Assembly: GCA_910578065.1 (NCBI GenBank)
Contig: CAJTPB010000017.1
Span: 1-38,642, forward strand
Direction of reading: 5' to 3'
Source of the DNA: an uncultured Christensenella sp.
GTDB taxonomy: Bacteria; Bacillota; Clostridia; Christensenellales; Borkfalkiaceae
Length of the DNA stretch: 38,642 nt
Under the pieces are notes generated by a model, which had not been told where the DNA came from, searched no databases, and saw nothing but the letters and a program-made list of their open reading frames with translations. This document shows, one piece after another, positions 6,431 through 14,618 of this stretch. Numbering within the stretch: the first letter of the stretch is position 1; every line of letters starts with the position of its first letter. A program made the translations under genes and the position numbers.

Positions 6431-7378
6431 TTAATAAAAAGTAGCAAGTTCCTGTTCGGGCGGTTCGCAATAGTCGAGCGCGGAAGCCTTTAAAACGGGA
6501 CCTTTTTGTTCGTATACGCTGTGATATTCCAAATCGATTCGCGCGGTGATCTTGACCCAATCGCGCGTTTTCAGCGGAAGCGTAGAAGGGTGCAGACAGA
6601 CGATGCCGCTGTACGAAATATCCGCCTCGCAGCAAGTCATAATATGCCTTCCGATTACAATCGTACCCTGTTTCAACCGCTTATCTGTTGCAACCAAGCC
6701 CTTTAATTGCACCGTTTTTCCGCGGTATTTTTGCATGTCTTCCATTAAATCGCGGTAGAAAAACGCATAATCGCGGTCTTCGATTTGAATGATCTTCGCT
6801 TCGATATCGTAGGGAAGCGGGTCTTGAATATCATCGTATTCCGCTTTACCGTCTTCGTATTCGTACACGATATCGGGACGGCGGGAAATTCCGCGGATAA
6901 TTTTGTGGAACTCCTCTTTTTCGTATTCCCCGCGAAAACGGTTAAATACCACCATATCGGAAAACTGCACTTTATCGAATACAAGCTGACGCATATTTTT
7001 GTTGTATGCAAGAAACGTTCCCGCATCGAAAAAGGTCATAACTTGATTGATCATCCAGCCGTCGGGCATGGCGTCGAAAAATTTTTGCAATTCGAGCATG
7101 CCGTTATATTCAATCACCACGCGGTCGGGGCGGTGTTTGTTTTCCAGTGCGACAAGGGCATTTAGGTTAAGCGTTTGCTCGTTCACCTGTTCCACTGCAA
7201 ATTTTTTTACGGCAAAACGGGAAGGATCGTATTCTTCCTCCCCCTCTTCCGCGACAAGCAGCAGAGTATTCTCGCCCGAATCGAACCGCTCGTCTTCGAA
7301 CGTTTCTTGAATGAATTTTGTTTTACCCGAATCGAGAAACCCCAAAAACAGGTAAACGGGAATTTCTTTTTCTTCCAT
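6431..7378 (-). CDS. CobW-like GTPase fused to a YcgQ-like C-terminal domain
   Basis: 315 residues. The N-terminal half resembles the CobW/HypB/UreG P-loop group: Walker A GFLDSGKT (13-20), a Walker-B-like segment RVVIEYNG (86-93), and NRFR (145-148) where related GTPases have NKxD. It lacks the CxCC zinc motif of COG0523 proteins. From about residue 218 a separate beta-rich domain begins (YRGKTVQLKG, then GRHIMTCCEAD at 243-253). This resembles the C-terminal part of the YcgQ/TIGR03943 family, which in Bacillota is encoded next to a permease and a CobW protein. Here it is joined directly to the NTPase. It lies 4 bp after the His-rich CobW gene. Metal handling is an inference from family and neighbour. 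Confidence 0.75.
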   Translation of the reverse strand: MEEKEIPVYLFLGFLDSGKTKFIQETFEDERFDSGENTLLLVAEEGEEEYDPSRFAVKKFAVEQVNEQTLNLNALVALENKHRPDRVVIEYNGMLELQKFFDAMPDGWMINQVMTFFDAGTFLAYNKNMRQLVFDKVQFSDMVVFNRFRGEYEKEEFHKIIRGISRRPDIVYEYEDGKAEYDDIQDPLPYDIEAKIIQIEDRDYAFFYRDLMEDMQKYRGKTVQLKGLVATDKRLKQGTIVIGRHIMTCCEADISYSGIVCLHPSTLPLKTRDWVKITARIDLEYHSVYEQKGPVLKASALDYCEPPEQELATFY

Positions 7379-7382
7379 AACC

Positions 7383-8486
7383 TTATTTTAAAAACAGAAT
7401 TTTTAATGCTTCTTCGTTCAAACGGCAGCCGATCACGCACAATCTGCCCGTGACCGCCGCGCTGCCCGTACGCACGTCCGCCTCTTCGGGAACATAATCG
7501 AAATGGATCCAACTTTCGCCGCCGTCTACAATGCCCTTTGCACGGAGCACAGTTCCGAATTCTCCGCTGTCGAGGCGGGCAAGCGTACGTTTCAATTCAT
7601 CTTGCGTGAACTGCTTTGCCGTTTCTACCCCCCAACTTGTAAACACTTCATCTGCATGATGGTGCCCGTGATGGTCATGATGATGGTCATGTTCGTCATG
7701 ATCGTGGCGGCAGCAATGTTCGTGCTCGTCATGATCGTGATGATGGCAATGTCCGTGCTCGTCATGATCGTGATGATGGCAATGTTCATGCTCCTCTTGA
7801 TCGTTGTGGCAGCAATGCTCATGCCCGTCATGATCGTGATGATGGCAATGCTCACGCTTCTCTTCCTGCATCATATTTTCAAGTTCCGCCTGCAAATGAT
7901 CCGCACGCTGCATGGCAAGCAAAATATCTTTTCCCGAAAGTTTTTCCCAATCGGTTGTAATGATCGTCGCATTCGTATGTTCTTTTAACAGCGAAGCGGC
8001 TTGCTCCGTTTTTTCGCCCGCGCCCGCCGTATGCGATAAAACGATACAGCTTGCATTTTCTACTTGATCGAGGAAAAACTCGCCGAAATTCTTTAAATAC
8101 GCTTTGCACTTTTTCGCGTCTACGACCGTGCAAAAGGCGTTCAAACGGGAATTGTTTATTTCGGCGCGCTGCACCGCCTTGATCACGTCGGAAAGTTTGC
8201 CCACGCCGGAAGGCTCGATCAAAATGCGATCGGGCGAATATCTGTTTGCGACTTCTTGCAACGCTTTGGAAAAATCGCCGACGAGCGAACAGCAAATACA
8301 GCCTGAATTCATTTCCGTTACTTCGATGCCCGCATCCTGCATAAATCCGCCGTCTACGCCGATTTCGCCGAACTCGTTTTCGATTAAAACCACCCGTTCG
8401 CCCGCGTACGCTTCGCGGATCAGTTTTTTGATCAGCGTAGTTTTTCCCGCACCGAGAAATCCCGAAAAAATATCGATTTGAATCAT
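7383..8486 (-). CDS. COG0523 (CobW-family) metallochaperone GTPase with His-rich tract
   Basis: 367 residues. Walker A is GFLGAGKT (9-16), followed by the family's metal-binding GCICC (62-66) and EPSG (91-94). Residues 213-277 are almost only His, Asp, Glu, Gly and Cys in 12- to 13-residue repeats such as HEHCHHHDHDEHG. The C-terminal CobW domain (about 281-367) starts with VFTSWGVET. COG0523 GTPases are thought to deliver metals, often zinc, to target proteins, and such tracts are metal stores. The position of the GTPase NKxD motif holds SHTAG (151-155), which is divergent. A metal-dependent M29 aminopeptidase lies 27 bp upstream in the same direction and could be a client. No Zur box was recognised. 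Confidence 0.92.
   Translation of the reverse strand: MIQIDIFSGFLGAGKTTLIKKLIREAYAGERVVLIENEFGEIGVDGGFMQDAGIEVTEMNSGCICCSLVGDFSKALQEVANRYSPDRILIEPSGVGKLSDVIKAVQRAEINNSRLNAFCTVVDAKKCKAYLKNFGEFFLDQVENASCIVLSHTAGAGEKTEQAASLLKEHTNATIITTDWEKLSGKDILLAMQRADHLQAELENMMQEEKREHCHHHDHDGHEHCCHNDQEEHEHCHHHDHDEHGHCHHHDHDEHEHCCRHDHDEHDHHHDHHGHHHADEVFTSWGVETAKQFTQDELKRTLARLDSGEFGTVLRAKGIVDGGESWIHFDYVPEEADVRTGSAAVTGRLCVIGCRLNEEALKILFLK
7656..7850 (-). repeat. Internal tandem repeat encoding the His-rich tract
   Basis: Several imperfect 36- to 39-bp units built on catgatcgtgatgatggcaa (plus strand) within the CobW gene. All keep the frame. Such a tract can gain or lose units by slippage. Confidence 0.85.
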
Positions 8487-8513
8487 ATTATCACCTCGCT
8501 GTTCAAGTATCCT

Positions 8514-9740
8514 TTAAAACGCCCAATTTCCGTTTTTAAATATCTGCACGCGTTCGCCCGTTTTGGTTACGCCGACGATATCGAGATCTTTCGAACCGAT
8601 CATAAAATCGACGTGGATCATACTGTCGTTGATCCCCATTTGGTGCAATTCTTCTTTCGTATAATTTTCGTACCCGCGAATGGTGTTGGTGAACCCCATT
8701 CCAAGCGCCAAATGGCAACTTGCGTTTTCGTCGAACAACGTATTGTAAAAGAGCAGTCCCGTATTATTAATAGGCGAATCGTAAGCGATCAGCGCAACCT
8801 CGCCCAGCTTTGCCGCGCCTTCGTCCATCGAAATCATCTTTTCCAGCAAATGCGCGTTCTTTTCCGCTTTTACCTCTACGGCTTTTCCGTTTTCGAAGCG
8901 AATGGAAAAGTTTTCGATCAATTCCCCTTGATAAGAAAGCGGCTTAGCAGAATACACGATCCCTTCCGCAGCGCCCGCTCTGGGAGAAGTGAAAATTTCT
9001 TCCGAAGGGATATTGGGATTAAAATAGCGCCCGCTCAAATCCTCTTCGCCGCCCCCCATAAACTGCGCTTCGGGCAAAAGACCGACGGTAAAATCCGTTC
9101 CGTTGGAAGATTTGTATTCGAGCGAAACAAGCCCCAAGCGGTTAAGCTTATCGCAGCGCTTTGCGATATCGTCGTTATGCCGCGCCCATTCGCGCACGGG
9201 ATCCGCCCCGTCCGCGCGGGAAGCCGCTAAAATCGCATCCCATAACTTTTCCACCGCTTGATTGACGGAAAGATGAGGGAATACCTTTTTCGCCCACTTC
9301 TTTCCCGCAACCGCCGCAATGCACCATTGATAACGGTTGTCCATCGCGTCGCGGTAAGGCTTGATCACCTTCATGCGCGCGGAACGCACGTTCGTCATTT
9401 TTTCTTGATCGATCCCCGCCAATCCGTCCGGATCTTCCGATTCGAGATAGAGCATTGCGGGCAATTCTTTTTTACGGTATTCGAGTTTTTCGATCTCCCA
9501 CTTTGCAAGCGCGGAAAGCGATTGCTCCTTTTCGAATTTATACTGCGTTTTCATAAGCGGCTGATGCGACCATTCTACGGTTACTTTGCCCGCGCCCGCG
9601 CGGTAAAGTTCTTCTACCACCATTTCTACAAATTCGGGCTGATCGAGTTCTGCCGAAACGACGACCCATTGCCCTTTTACGACGTTGATCCCCGTTTTTG
9701 CAAGCAGCTTCGCATACCGCTTTAACTGTGTTCTATTCAT
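8514..9740 (-). CDS. M29-family aminopeptidase (AmpS/PepS type)
   Basis: 408 residues from the ATG at 9740, which has GGAGG 6 to 10 bases upstream. M29 enzymes are two-metal exopeptidases that remove N-terminal residues in the cytoplasm. The C-terminal half has the family's signatures: an acidic metal-binding stretch SMDEGAAKLGEVALI, NTLFDENASCHLALG with Glu and His ligands, and the closing IHVDFMIGSKDLDIVG with His and Asp ligands. Length matches the family (about 400-410). First gene of the operon running to trkH, with its own promoter at 9781-9809. Confidence 0.93.
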   Translation of the reverse strand: MNRTQLKRYAKLLAKTGINVVKGQWVVVSAELDQPEFVEMVVEELYRAGAGKVTVEWSHQPLMKTQYKFEKEQSLSALAKWEIEKLEYRKKELPAMLYLESEDPDGLAGIDQEKMTNVRSARMKVIKPYRDAMDNRYQWCIAAVAGKKWAKKVFPHLSVNQAVEKLWDAILAASRADGADPVREWARHNDDIAKRCDKLNRLGLVSLEYKSSNGTDFTVGLLPEAQFMGGGEEDLSGRYFNPNIPSEEIFTSPRAGAAEGIVYSAKPLSYQGELIENFSIRFENGKAVEVKAEKNAHLLEKMISMDEGAAKLGEVALIAYDSPINNTGLLFYNTLFDENASCHLALGMGFTNTIRGYENYTKEELHQMGINDSMIHVDFMIGSKDLDIVGVTKTGERVQIFKNGNWAF

Positions 9741-9780
9741 AAAATTACCTCCGTATTCGTTATAAGGAAAATACTTCCAT

Positions 9781-9809
9781 ATTATACGCTTTTCTGTCGC
9801 GTTCGTCAA
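9781..9809 (-). promoter_or_regulatory. Promoter of the aminopeptidase-cobW-trkAH operon
   Basis: TTGACG (9804-9809) and TATAAT (9781-9786) with 17 bp between them on the minus strand, about 40 bp before the ATG. Confidence 0.8.
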
Positions 9810-9847
9810 ATCTTTTTCGGCCTTCTACATGCGCTTATCTTTCGCGC

Positions 9848-9874
9848 AAAAACGCGGCAAATTGCCGCGTTTTT
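9848..9874 (-). terminator. Terminator after nrdG
   Basis: 13-bp stem AAAAACGCGGCAA/TTGCCGCGTTTTT, symmetrical, just after the nrdG stop. Confidence 0.85.
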
Positions 9875-9879
9875 GCTTA

Positions 9880-10401
9880 TTATGTCAGATATAGTACTAC
9901 GTTTCCGCTTTCAATCGACCGTTTTACGTCGATAATCCGCTGATTAGACGAACCACGGAAGAGCAATCGGATATCTTTCAATTCCTCTACAAACCGCCCG
10001 TCTACCAACACGTCGAGGCAGGAGATCAATTCCCGCGTGACTTCGCAAGCCGCCTGCTCCTCTTCGATGCCGCCGTTTGCATAGGTATATCCCGTATAAC
10101 ACCAAATTGTTTTTTTGGGAAAACGTTCTTTCACCCGTTTAACGAACGGAAGCAGCGCGCGCTGGTTTTCCGGTTCGAACGGATCGCCGCCGAGCAAAGT
10201 AAGCCCCGCAATGTGATCGGGCGAAAGCGCGTTTAAAAGCTGTTCTTCCGTCTGCTCTGTAAACGGACGGCCGTACGAAAAATCCCACGTCATGCGGTTG
10301 AAACAGTTTTTACAATGCCTTCTGCAACCGGATACGAAGAGGGAAACGCGCACCCCCTCTCCGTTGGCAATATCCGTCGTTTTAATTTCTGCGTAGTTCA
10401 T
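9880..10401 (-). CDS. nrdG: Anaerobic ribonucleotide reductase activating protein
   Basis: 173 residues. A radical-SAM enzyme that makes the glycyl radical on NrdD. The cluster motif CRRHCKNC gives Cys26, Cys30 and Cys33 (CX3CX2C), followed by GGDPFEPEN, the SAM-binding GGE-like segment. Length is typical. ATG at 10401 overlaps the nrdD stop by one base (TAATG), so the pair is coupled. Confidence 0.96.
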   Translation of the reverse strand: MNYAEIKTTDIANGEGVRVSLFVSGCRRHCKNCFNRMTWDFSYGRPFTEQTEEQLLNALSPDHIAGLTLLGGDPFEPENQRALLPFVKRVKERFPKKTIWCYTGYTYANGGIEEEQAACEVTRELISCLDVLVDGRFVEELKDIRLLFRGSSNQRIIDVKRSIESGNVVLYLT

Positions 10402-12575
10402 TATAAATGCAAAACTCTGTCTTTAATTTCTTGCGTTCTGCCCTGATTCCAATATTGCGTTCCGATATAGCCGCACGTTCTGCGCGCGACGTTCATCTTC
10501 GCTTGGTCGCGGTTATGGCAGTGCGGGCATTCCCAAAGCAGCTTGCCGTCTTCGTCTTCTACGATCTGAATTTCGCCGTCGTATCCGCAAACTTGGCAGA
10601 AATCGCTTTTCGTGTTCAGTTCGGCGTACATAATGTTATCATAAATGTACTGCATCAGCGAAAGCACCGCGGGTATATTGTTTTGCATGTTGGGCACTTC
10701 CACATAAGAAATAGCGCCGCCGGGCGAAAGCTGCTGGAACTCGCTTTCAAATTTCAGTTTGGTAAACGCATCGATCTTCTCGCTTACGTGCACGTGATAA
10801 CTGTTGGTGATATAATTTTTATCGGTAACGCCGGGAACGATGCCGAACCGCTGCTGCAAGCATTTGGAAAATTTGTACGTCGTGCTTTCGAGCGGCGTTC
10901 CGTAAAGGGAAAAGTCGATTTTCTCTTTCGCCTTCCATTCTTTGCACTTGTCATTCATATGCTGCATAACGGAAAGCGCGAACGGCTTCGCTTCGTCGTC
11001 GGTATGCGATTTACCCGTCATGTACTTGGTGCATTCGTACAAGCCAGCATAGCCGAGGGAAATGGTAGAATATCCGCCGTACAAAAGTTTATCGATCGGC
11101 TCGCCCTTCTTTAAGCGCGCCAGCGCGCCGTACTGCCAAAGGATGGGCGCCGCATCGGATAAAGTTCCCTTTAAACGGTTATGGCGATACATCAAAGCGC
11201 GGTAGCAAAGATCCAAACGCTCGTCGAAGATGTTCCAGAATTTCTTTTCGTCTCCGCCCGAAGAAAGCGCAATATCGACAAGGTTGATCGTAACGACCCC
11301 TTGATTGAATCTGCCGTAATATTTGGGCTTGCCGTTTTCGTCTACGTACGGCGTAAGGAAACTGCGGCACCCCATACAGGTATAGCAATGCCCCTCTCCG
11401 TTGCGGTCGATCTTATATTCGAGCATTTTCTTTTCGGAAATATAATCGGGCACCATGCGGCGTGCGGTGCATTTTGCCGCAAGTTCGGTCAAATACCAGT
11501 ACTTCGTTCCTTCGCGCACGTTGTCCTCTTCGAGCACGTAAATGAGTTTGGGGAACGCGGGCGTTACCCATACGCCCGATTCGTTTTTAACGCCCTGCAT
11601 GCGCTGTTTGAGCGTTTCTTCGATGATCAACGCAAGATCTGCTTTTTCCTGCTCGTTGCGCGCCTCGTTCAAGTACATAAACACGGTAACGAACGGAGCC
11701 TGTCCGTTAGTCGTAAGCAGCGTTACCACTTGGTATTGGATCATTTGAATGCCCTTGCGCAATTCGTCTAAAAGGCGTTTTTCCGCAATTTTTGCAATTT
11801 GCTTTTCTTCGGTGATCCCCACTTCCGCCAACTCTTCCGCAACCTCTTTTACGATCTTTTTGCGGCTGATATCTACAAACGGCGCAAGATGGGTAAGCGA
11901 AATGCTCTGCCCGCCGTATTGGTTCGAAGCGACCTGCGCGATGATTTGCGTTGCAATATTGCACGCGGTGGAAAAGGAATGCGGTTTTTCGATCAGCGTG
12001 CCCGAAATTACGGTGCCGTTTTGCAGCATATCTTCAAGGTTTACCAAATCGCAGTTGTGCATGTGCTGCGCGAAATAGTCCGCGTCGTGGAAATGGATCA
12101 ACCCTTGATCGTGCGCTTCTACGATATCGCGCGGCAACAAAATTCTGCGCGTTAAATCTTTGGAAACTTCGCCCGCCATGTAATCGCGCTGAACGGAGTT
12201 GACCGTAGGGTTTTTATTGGAATTTTCCTGTTTTACTTCTTCGTTGTTGCACTCGATCAAAGTCAAGATCTGCGCGTCCGTCGTGTTGGATTTTCTTACG
12301 AGTTCGCGCGTATAGCGGTAGGTAATGTACTTGCGCGCAACGGCGAACGCCTTTTGATCCATAATTTGGTTTTCCACAAAATCTTGAATCTCTTCCACGT
12401 TGACGGCACGATTCAAATCTTTGGAAAGCGCGGTAACCTTTTTTGCGATAAAATCGACCTGCTCTTCGCTTAAACGGTTTTCTTCGCTTACCTCGTTGTT
12501 TGCCTTACGAATCGCGTTTAAAATCTTGTCTAAATCAAATGCCACTTCCGTTCCGCTTCTTTTGATGATCTTCAT
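10401..12575 (-). CDS. nrdD: Anaerobic (class III) ribonucleoside-triphosphate reductase
   Basis: 724 residues from the ATG at 12575 (AAGGAG 10 bases upstream); a GTG three codons earlier is too near the ribosome binding site. Reduces NTPs to dNTPs without oxygen. The N-terminal 90 residues form an ATP cone (KIIKRSGTEVAFDLDKI). Near the C-terminus are the zinc site CQVCGYDG and CPHCHNRD, then the glycyl-radical motif RRTCGYIGTQYWNQGR. No aerobic reductase genes are in the window. The promoter carries NrdR boxes. Confidence 0.97.
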   Translation of the reverse strand: MKIIKRSGTEVAFDLDKILNAIRKANNEVSEENRLSEEQVDFIAKKVTALSKDLNRAVNVEEIQDFVENQIMDQKAFAVARKYITYRYTRELVRKSNTTDAQILTLIECNNEEVKQENSNKNPTVNSVQRDYMAGEVSKDLTRRILLPRDIVEAHDQGLIHFHDADYFAQHMHNCDLVNLEDMLQNGTVISGTLIEKPHSFSTACNIATQIIAQVASNQYGGQSISLTHLAPFVDISRKKIVKEVAEELAEVGITEEKQIAKIAEKRLLDELRKGIQMIQYQVVTLLTTNGQAPFVTVFMYLNEARNEQEKADLALIIEETLKQRMQGVKNESGVWVTPAFPKLIYVLEEDNVREGTKYWYLTELAAKCTARRMVPDYISEKKMLEYKIDRNGEGHCYTCMGCRSFLTPYVDENGKPKYYGRFNQGVVTINLVDIALSSGGDEKKFWNIFDERLDLCYRALMYRHNRLKGTLSDAAPILWQYGALARLKKGEPIDKLLYGGYSTISLGYAGLYECTKYMTGKSHTDDEAKPFALSVMQHMNDKCKEWKAKEKIDFSLYGTPLESTTYKFSKCLQQRFGIVPGVTDKNYITNSYHVHVSEKIDAFTKLKFESEFQQLSPGGAISYVEVPNMQNNIPAVLSLMQYIYDNIMYAELNTKSDFCQVCGYDGEIQIVEDEDGKLLWECPHCHNRDQAKMNVARRTCGYIGTQYWNQGRTQEIKDRVLHL

Positions 12576-12652
12576 CTTGTACACACTCCTTGCCCGCGCA
12601 CTCTCACTCGCGCGAATAATATTTTGACTTTCCCGCAGTTGCTACGAAGAAA

Positions 12653-12673
12653 GCGTTCCCGAAAAGGGAACGC
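12653..12673 (-). other. Hairpin in the nrdD leader
   Basis: 8-bp stem GCGTTCCC/GGGAACGC directly after the nrdD transcription start. No T-run follows, so it is more likely an RNA stabiliser or translational element than a terminator. Confidence 0.55.
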
Positions 12674-12677
12674 TACC

Positions 12678-12706
12678 AATATACACTATATCTTGTGGTT
12701 TGTCAA
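12678..12706 (-). promoter_or_regulatory. Promoter of nrdDG
   Basis: TTGACA (12701-12706) and TATATT (12678-12683) with 17 bp between on the minus strand. One NrdR box fills the gap, so repressor binding would block RNA polymerase. Confidence 0.88.
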
Positions 12707-12761
12707 CGGTTTTATACTATATTTTGTGAAAAATCTTATGCTATACCACAATATCTTGTGG
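12683..12761 (-). promoter_or_regulatory. Three NrdR boxes upstream of nrdD
   Basis: Plus-strand acactatatcttgtgg (12683-12698), atactatattttgtga (12714-12729) and ccacaatatcttgtgg (12746-12761) all fit the NrdR-box pattern. They are 31 and 32 bp apart, about three helical turns, so they face the same side of DNA. NrdR is the ATP/dATP-sensing repressor of reductase genes. Two boxes are usual; three are visible here. Confidence 0.82.
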
Positions 12762-12830
12762 TTGAGTCGATTTTTGCCGAAAAATCGAACGTGAAACAAA
12801 AGGCGCAAAAGTTACACGCAAAGCCCCCGT

Positions 12831-13499
12831 TTAAAGCAGCTGAGTGCCGTTGATCAAAAGGGAAAAACGGCATTCCAAAAACGAAGCCGCGCGGCGGCAA
12901 AGCTGCATGCGGTTGAAATAAATTTCGAAATAATCCATTACGGAACAGATCTCCGTATTGATTTCGATATGCAGCGTGATCGTCGATTTTTCCCGCTCCA
13001 CGGTAAGATACGACCGCTCGGCGGCGAGGTTTACCCTATCGTGAATGTTTGCAAGGCTTACATTTGTAATGTTCTTTTTTACGCGGCTTTTGTGCACGTC
13101 CGCTTTATCGGCAAGAATAAGCGCGGCGGAAATATCCGAAACGGGAAGCCCGTACTGTTCGTCGTGATTGCCGATCGCCATCATCACTTCTGCCGCGGAT
13201 TCGTAATTCAGCCCCAAACGGGTCAAAATTTGATAGGCGAGAAGCGCCCCGCTCTGCGCGTGATCGGTACGGTTGACGCAGTTGCCGATATCGTGCAGAT
13301 AACCAGCAATCTCGGCAAGGCGAACGCGGTCTTGCTGTTTTCCGAGCGAAGATAAAATTTCCCCCGACCATTTGCTTACAATGCTCGAATGCCGTTTCGA
13401 GTGTTCGGTAAAACCGAGCGCCTCGATTTGGCGCTCGGACATCGTCATGATCGCAACGACTTCTTCATCGTTTTTTAAAGTTGCAAGATCTAAATTCAT
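12831..13499 (-). CDS. HD-domain phosphohydrolase of unknown substrate
   Basis: 222 residues from the ATG at 13499; a TTG directly before it is also in frame. The HD-domain ligands are visible: His33 (TEHSKRH), His69-Asp70 in GYLHDIGN, a later GNHDE, and ILADKADVHKSR with the final Asp. Such proteins hydrolyse nucleotides or other phosphoesters using metals. The last 70 residues form a separate region with no match I recognise. It follows the pfkB stop directly, so it probably shares that transcript. The substrate cannot be told from sequence. Confidence 0.8.
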   Translation of the reverse strand: MNLDLATLKNDEEVVAIMTMSERQIEALGFTEHSKRHSSIVSKWSGEILSSLGKQQDRVRLAEIAGYLHDIGNCVNRTDHAQSGALLAYQILTRLGLNYESAAEVMMAIGNHDEQYGLPVSDISAALILADKADVHKSRVKKNITNVSLANIHDRVNLAAERSYLTVEREKSTITLHIEINTEICSVMDYFEIYFNRMQLCRRAASFLECRFSLLINGTQLL

Positions 13500-13502
13500 C
13501 AA

Positions 13503-14426
13503 TTAAAACTCCGTTACCGTAAGACTTTTGAAAATCTCGTCATACTTTTCTTTGGTAAAGGAAATGGTGCCGAAAGTCGTTACCGTTGCGGTGCCCGCCG
13601 CAACGCCCGCGCGCAGCACGTCTTCGAGCGGGGCATGCTGCCGCATCATATTCGCCGCGGCGGCGACCATGCCGTCCCCCGCGCCTACCGTAGAATTAAC
13701 GGCTACGTTGATGCTCTTGCAGAAATAATTTTTACTGCCGTTCGTAATGATCGCGCCGTCTTTTCCAAGCGAGAGCAATACGGATTTCGCCCCTCTGTTC
13801 ATCAGTTCGTAACAGCCCGCAAGGCATTCTTCTTTGGTGGTAAACTCTCTGCCCAGCGTACTTTCCAACTCTTCCAAATTGGGCTTTACAAGATCTACTT
13901 CCGCTTCGAGCGCGGCGAACAGCTTCGCCCCCTCGGTATCCGCGATTTTCAGCGAACGGGGGTCGACCGAACGGAATAATTCGCGGTAATACCCTGCGTC
14001 TACCCCGCGGGGAAGTCCGCCCGATATTACGGTTACGTCCGACCGAGAAGAAAGCGTGCGAATCATTTGCAGTAATTCCACTAACTTTTCATTTGCAACC
14101 TGCCCGCCTACGTCGTTGATTTCCGTAAGCATCGATTTATGATCGATACATTTATAATTTTCGCGTACCCTTCCGCTATTCCATACGAACGCGAAGGGAA
14201 CCCCCTCTTTATCGAGCGCGCGTTCGAACATTGCGCCGTTCTCGTTATACATAAATCCCGTTGCATACGCTTCGCCCCCCAAACGGGAAACGCCGATCGC
14301 AACGTTGAGCGCCTTTCCCGTAAACGACAGCGTTTTGCTTTTTACAACGTTTACTTTGCCGATATTCAGCGAATCCAGCTCGATCGTAACGTCGACACTC
14401 GGACTCATACATACGGTTAAAATCAT
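13503..14426 (-). CDS. PfkB-family sugar kinase, 1-phosphofructokinase/LacC type
   Basis: 307 residues. Ribokinase-fold kinase of phosphosugars. The N-terminal SPSVDVTIELDSL matches the 1-phosphofructokinase/tagatose-6-phosphate kinase branch. The anion hole and catalytic base are in VGAGDGMVAA (GAGDG 248-252, Asp251), and PNLEELES (182-189) is conserved. FTGKALNVAIG replaces the usual GGKGxNVA, so one glycine is changed. No fruA or lac genes are nearby, so the exact substrate is open. Confidence 0.85.
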   Translation of the reverse strand: MILTVCMSPSVDVTIELDSLNIGKVNVVKSKTLSFTGKALNVAIGVSRLGGEAYATGFMYNENGAMFERALDKEGVPFAFVWNSGRVRENYKCIDHKSMLTEINDVGGQVANEKLVELLQMIRTLSSRSDVTVISGGLPRGVDAGYYRELFRSVDPRSLKIADTEGAKLFAALEAEVDLVKPNLEELESTLGREFTTKEECLAGCYELMNRGAKSVLLSLGKDGAIITNGSKNYFCKSINVAVNSTVGAGDGMVAAAANMMRQHAPLEDVLRAGVAAGTATVTTFGTISFTKEKYDEIFKSLTVTEF

Positions 14427-14489
14427 TCCCTTCCTCCCCGAAAATTCCGCTGCAATCTTTTCGGCGAAACCCCCGTAACCAACATCTAT

Positions 14490-14518
14490 ATTATATTATA
14501 TTTTAAGTAAAATTTCAA
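14490..14518 (-). promoter_or_regulatory. Promoter of the pfkB-HD transcript
   Basis: TTGAAA (14513-14518) and TATAAT (14490-14495), 17 bp apart on the minus strand. Confidence 0.8.
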
Positions 14519-14574
14519 GACCCAAACGCAAAAAAAATTGCAAGATTTTATAATTTTTTTCCCGAAGCCCAAAT

Positions 14575-14604
14575 AAAATCCCGCCTGTTCGGACGGGATT
14601 TTTT
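14575..14604 (-). terminator. Terminator after pfkA
   Basis: AAAATCCCG stem and mostly paired inner part, with T-runs on both strands, 14 bp after the pfkA stop. Confidence 0.75.
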
Positions 14605-14618
14605 CATTAGCGCTTTTG

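Noticed and set aside
7503..7988. A plus-strand hydrophobic open frame rich in Met, Val and Ala.
   Set aside because: It is the antisense of the His-rich tract of the CobW gene; such repeats give artificial membrane-like frames.
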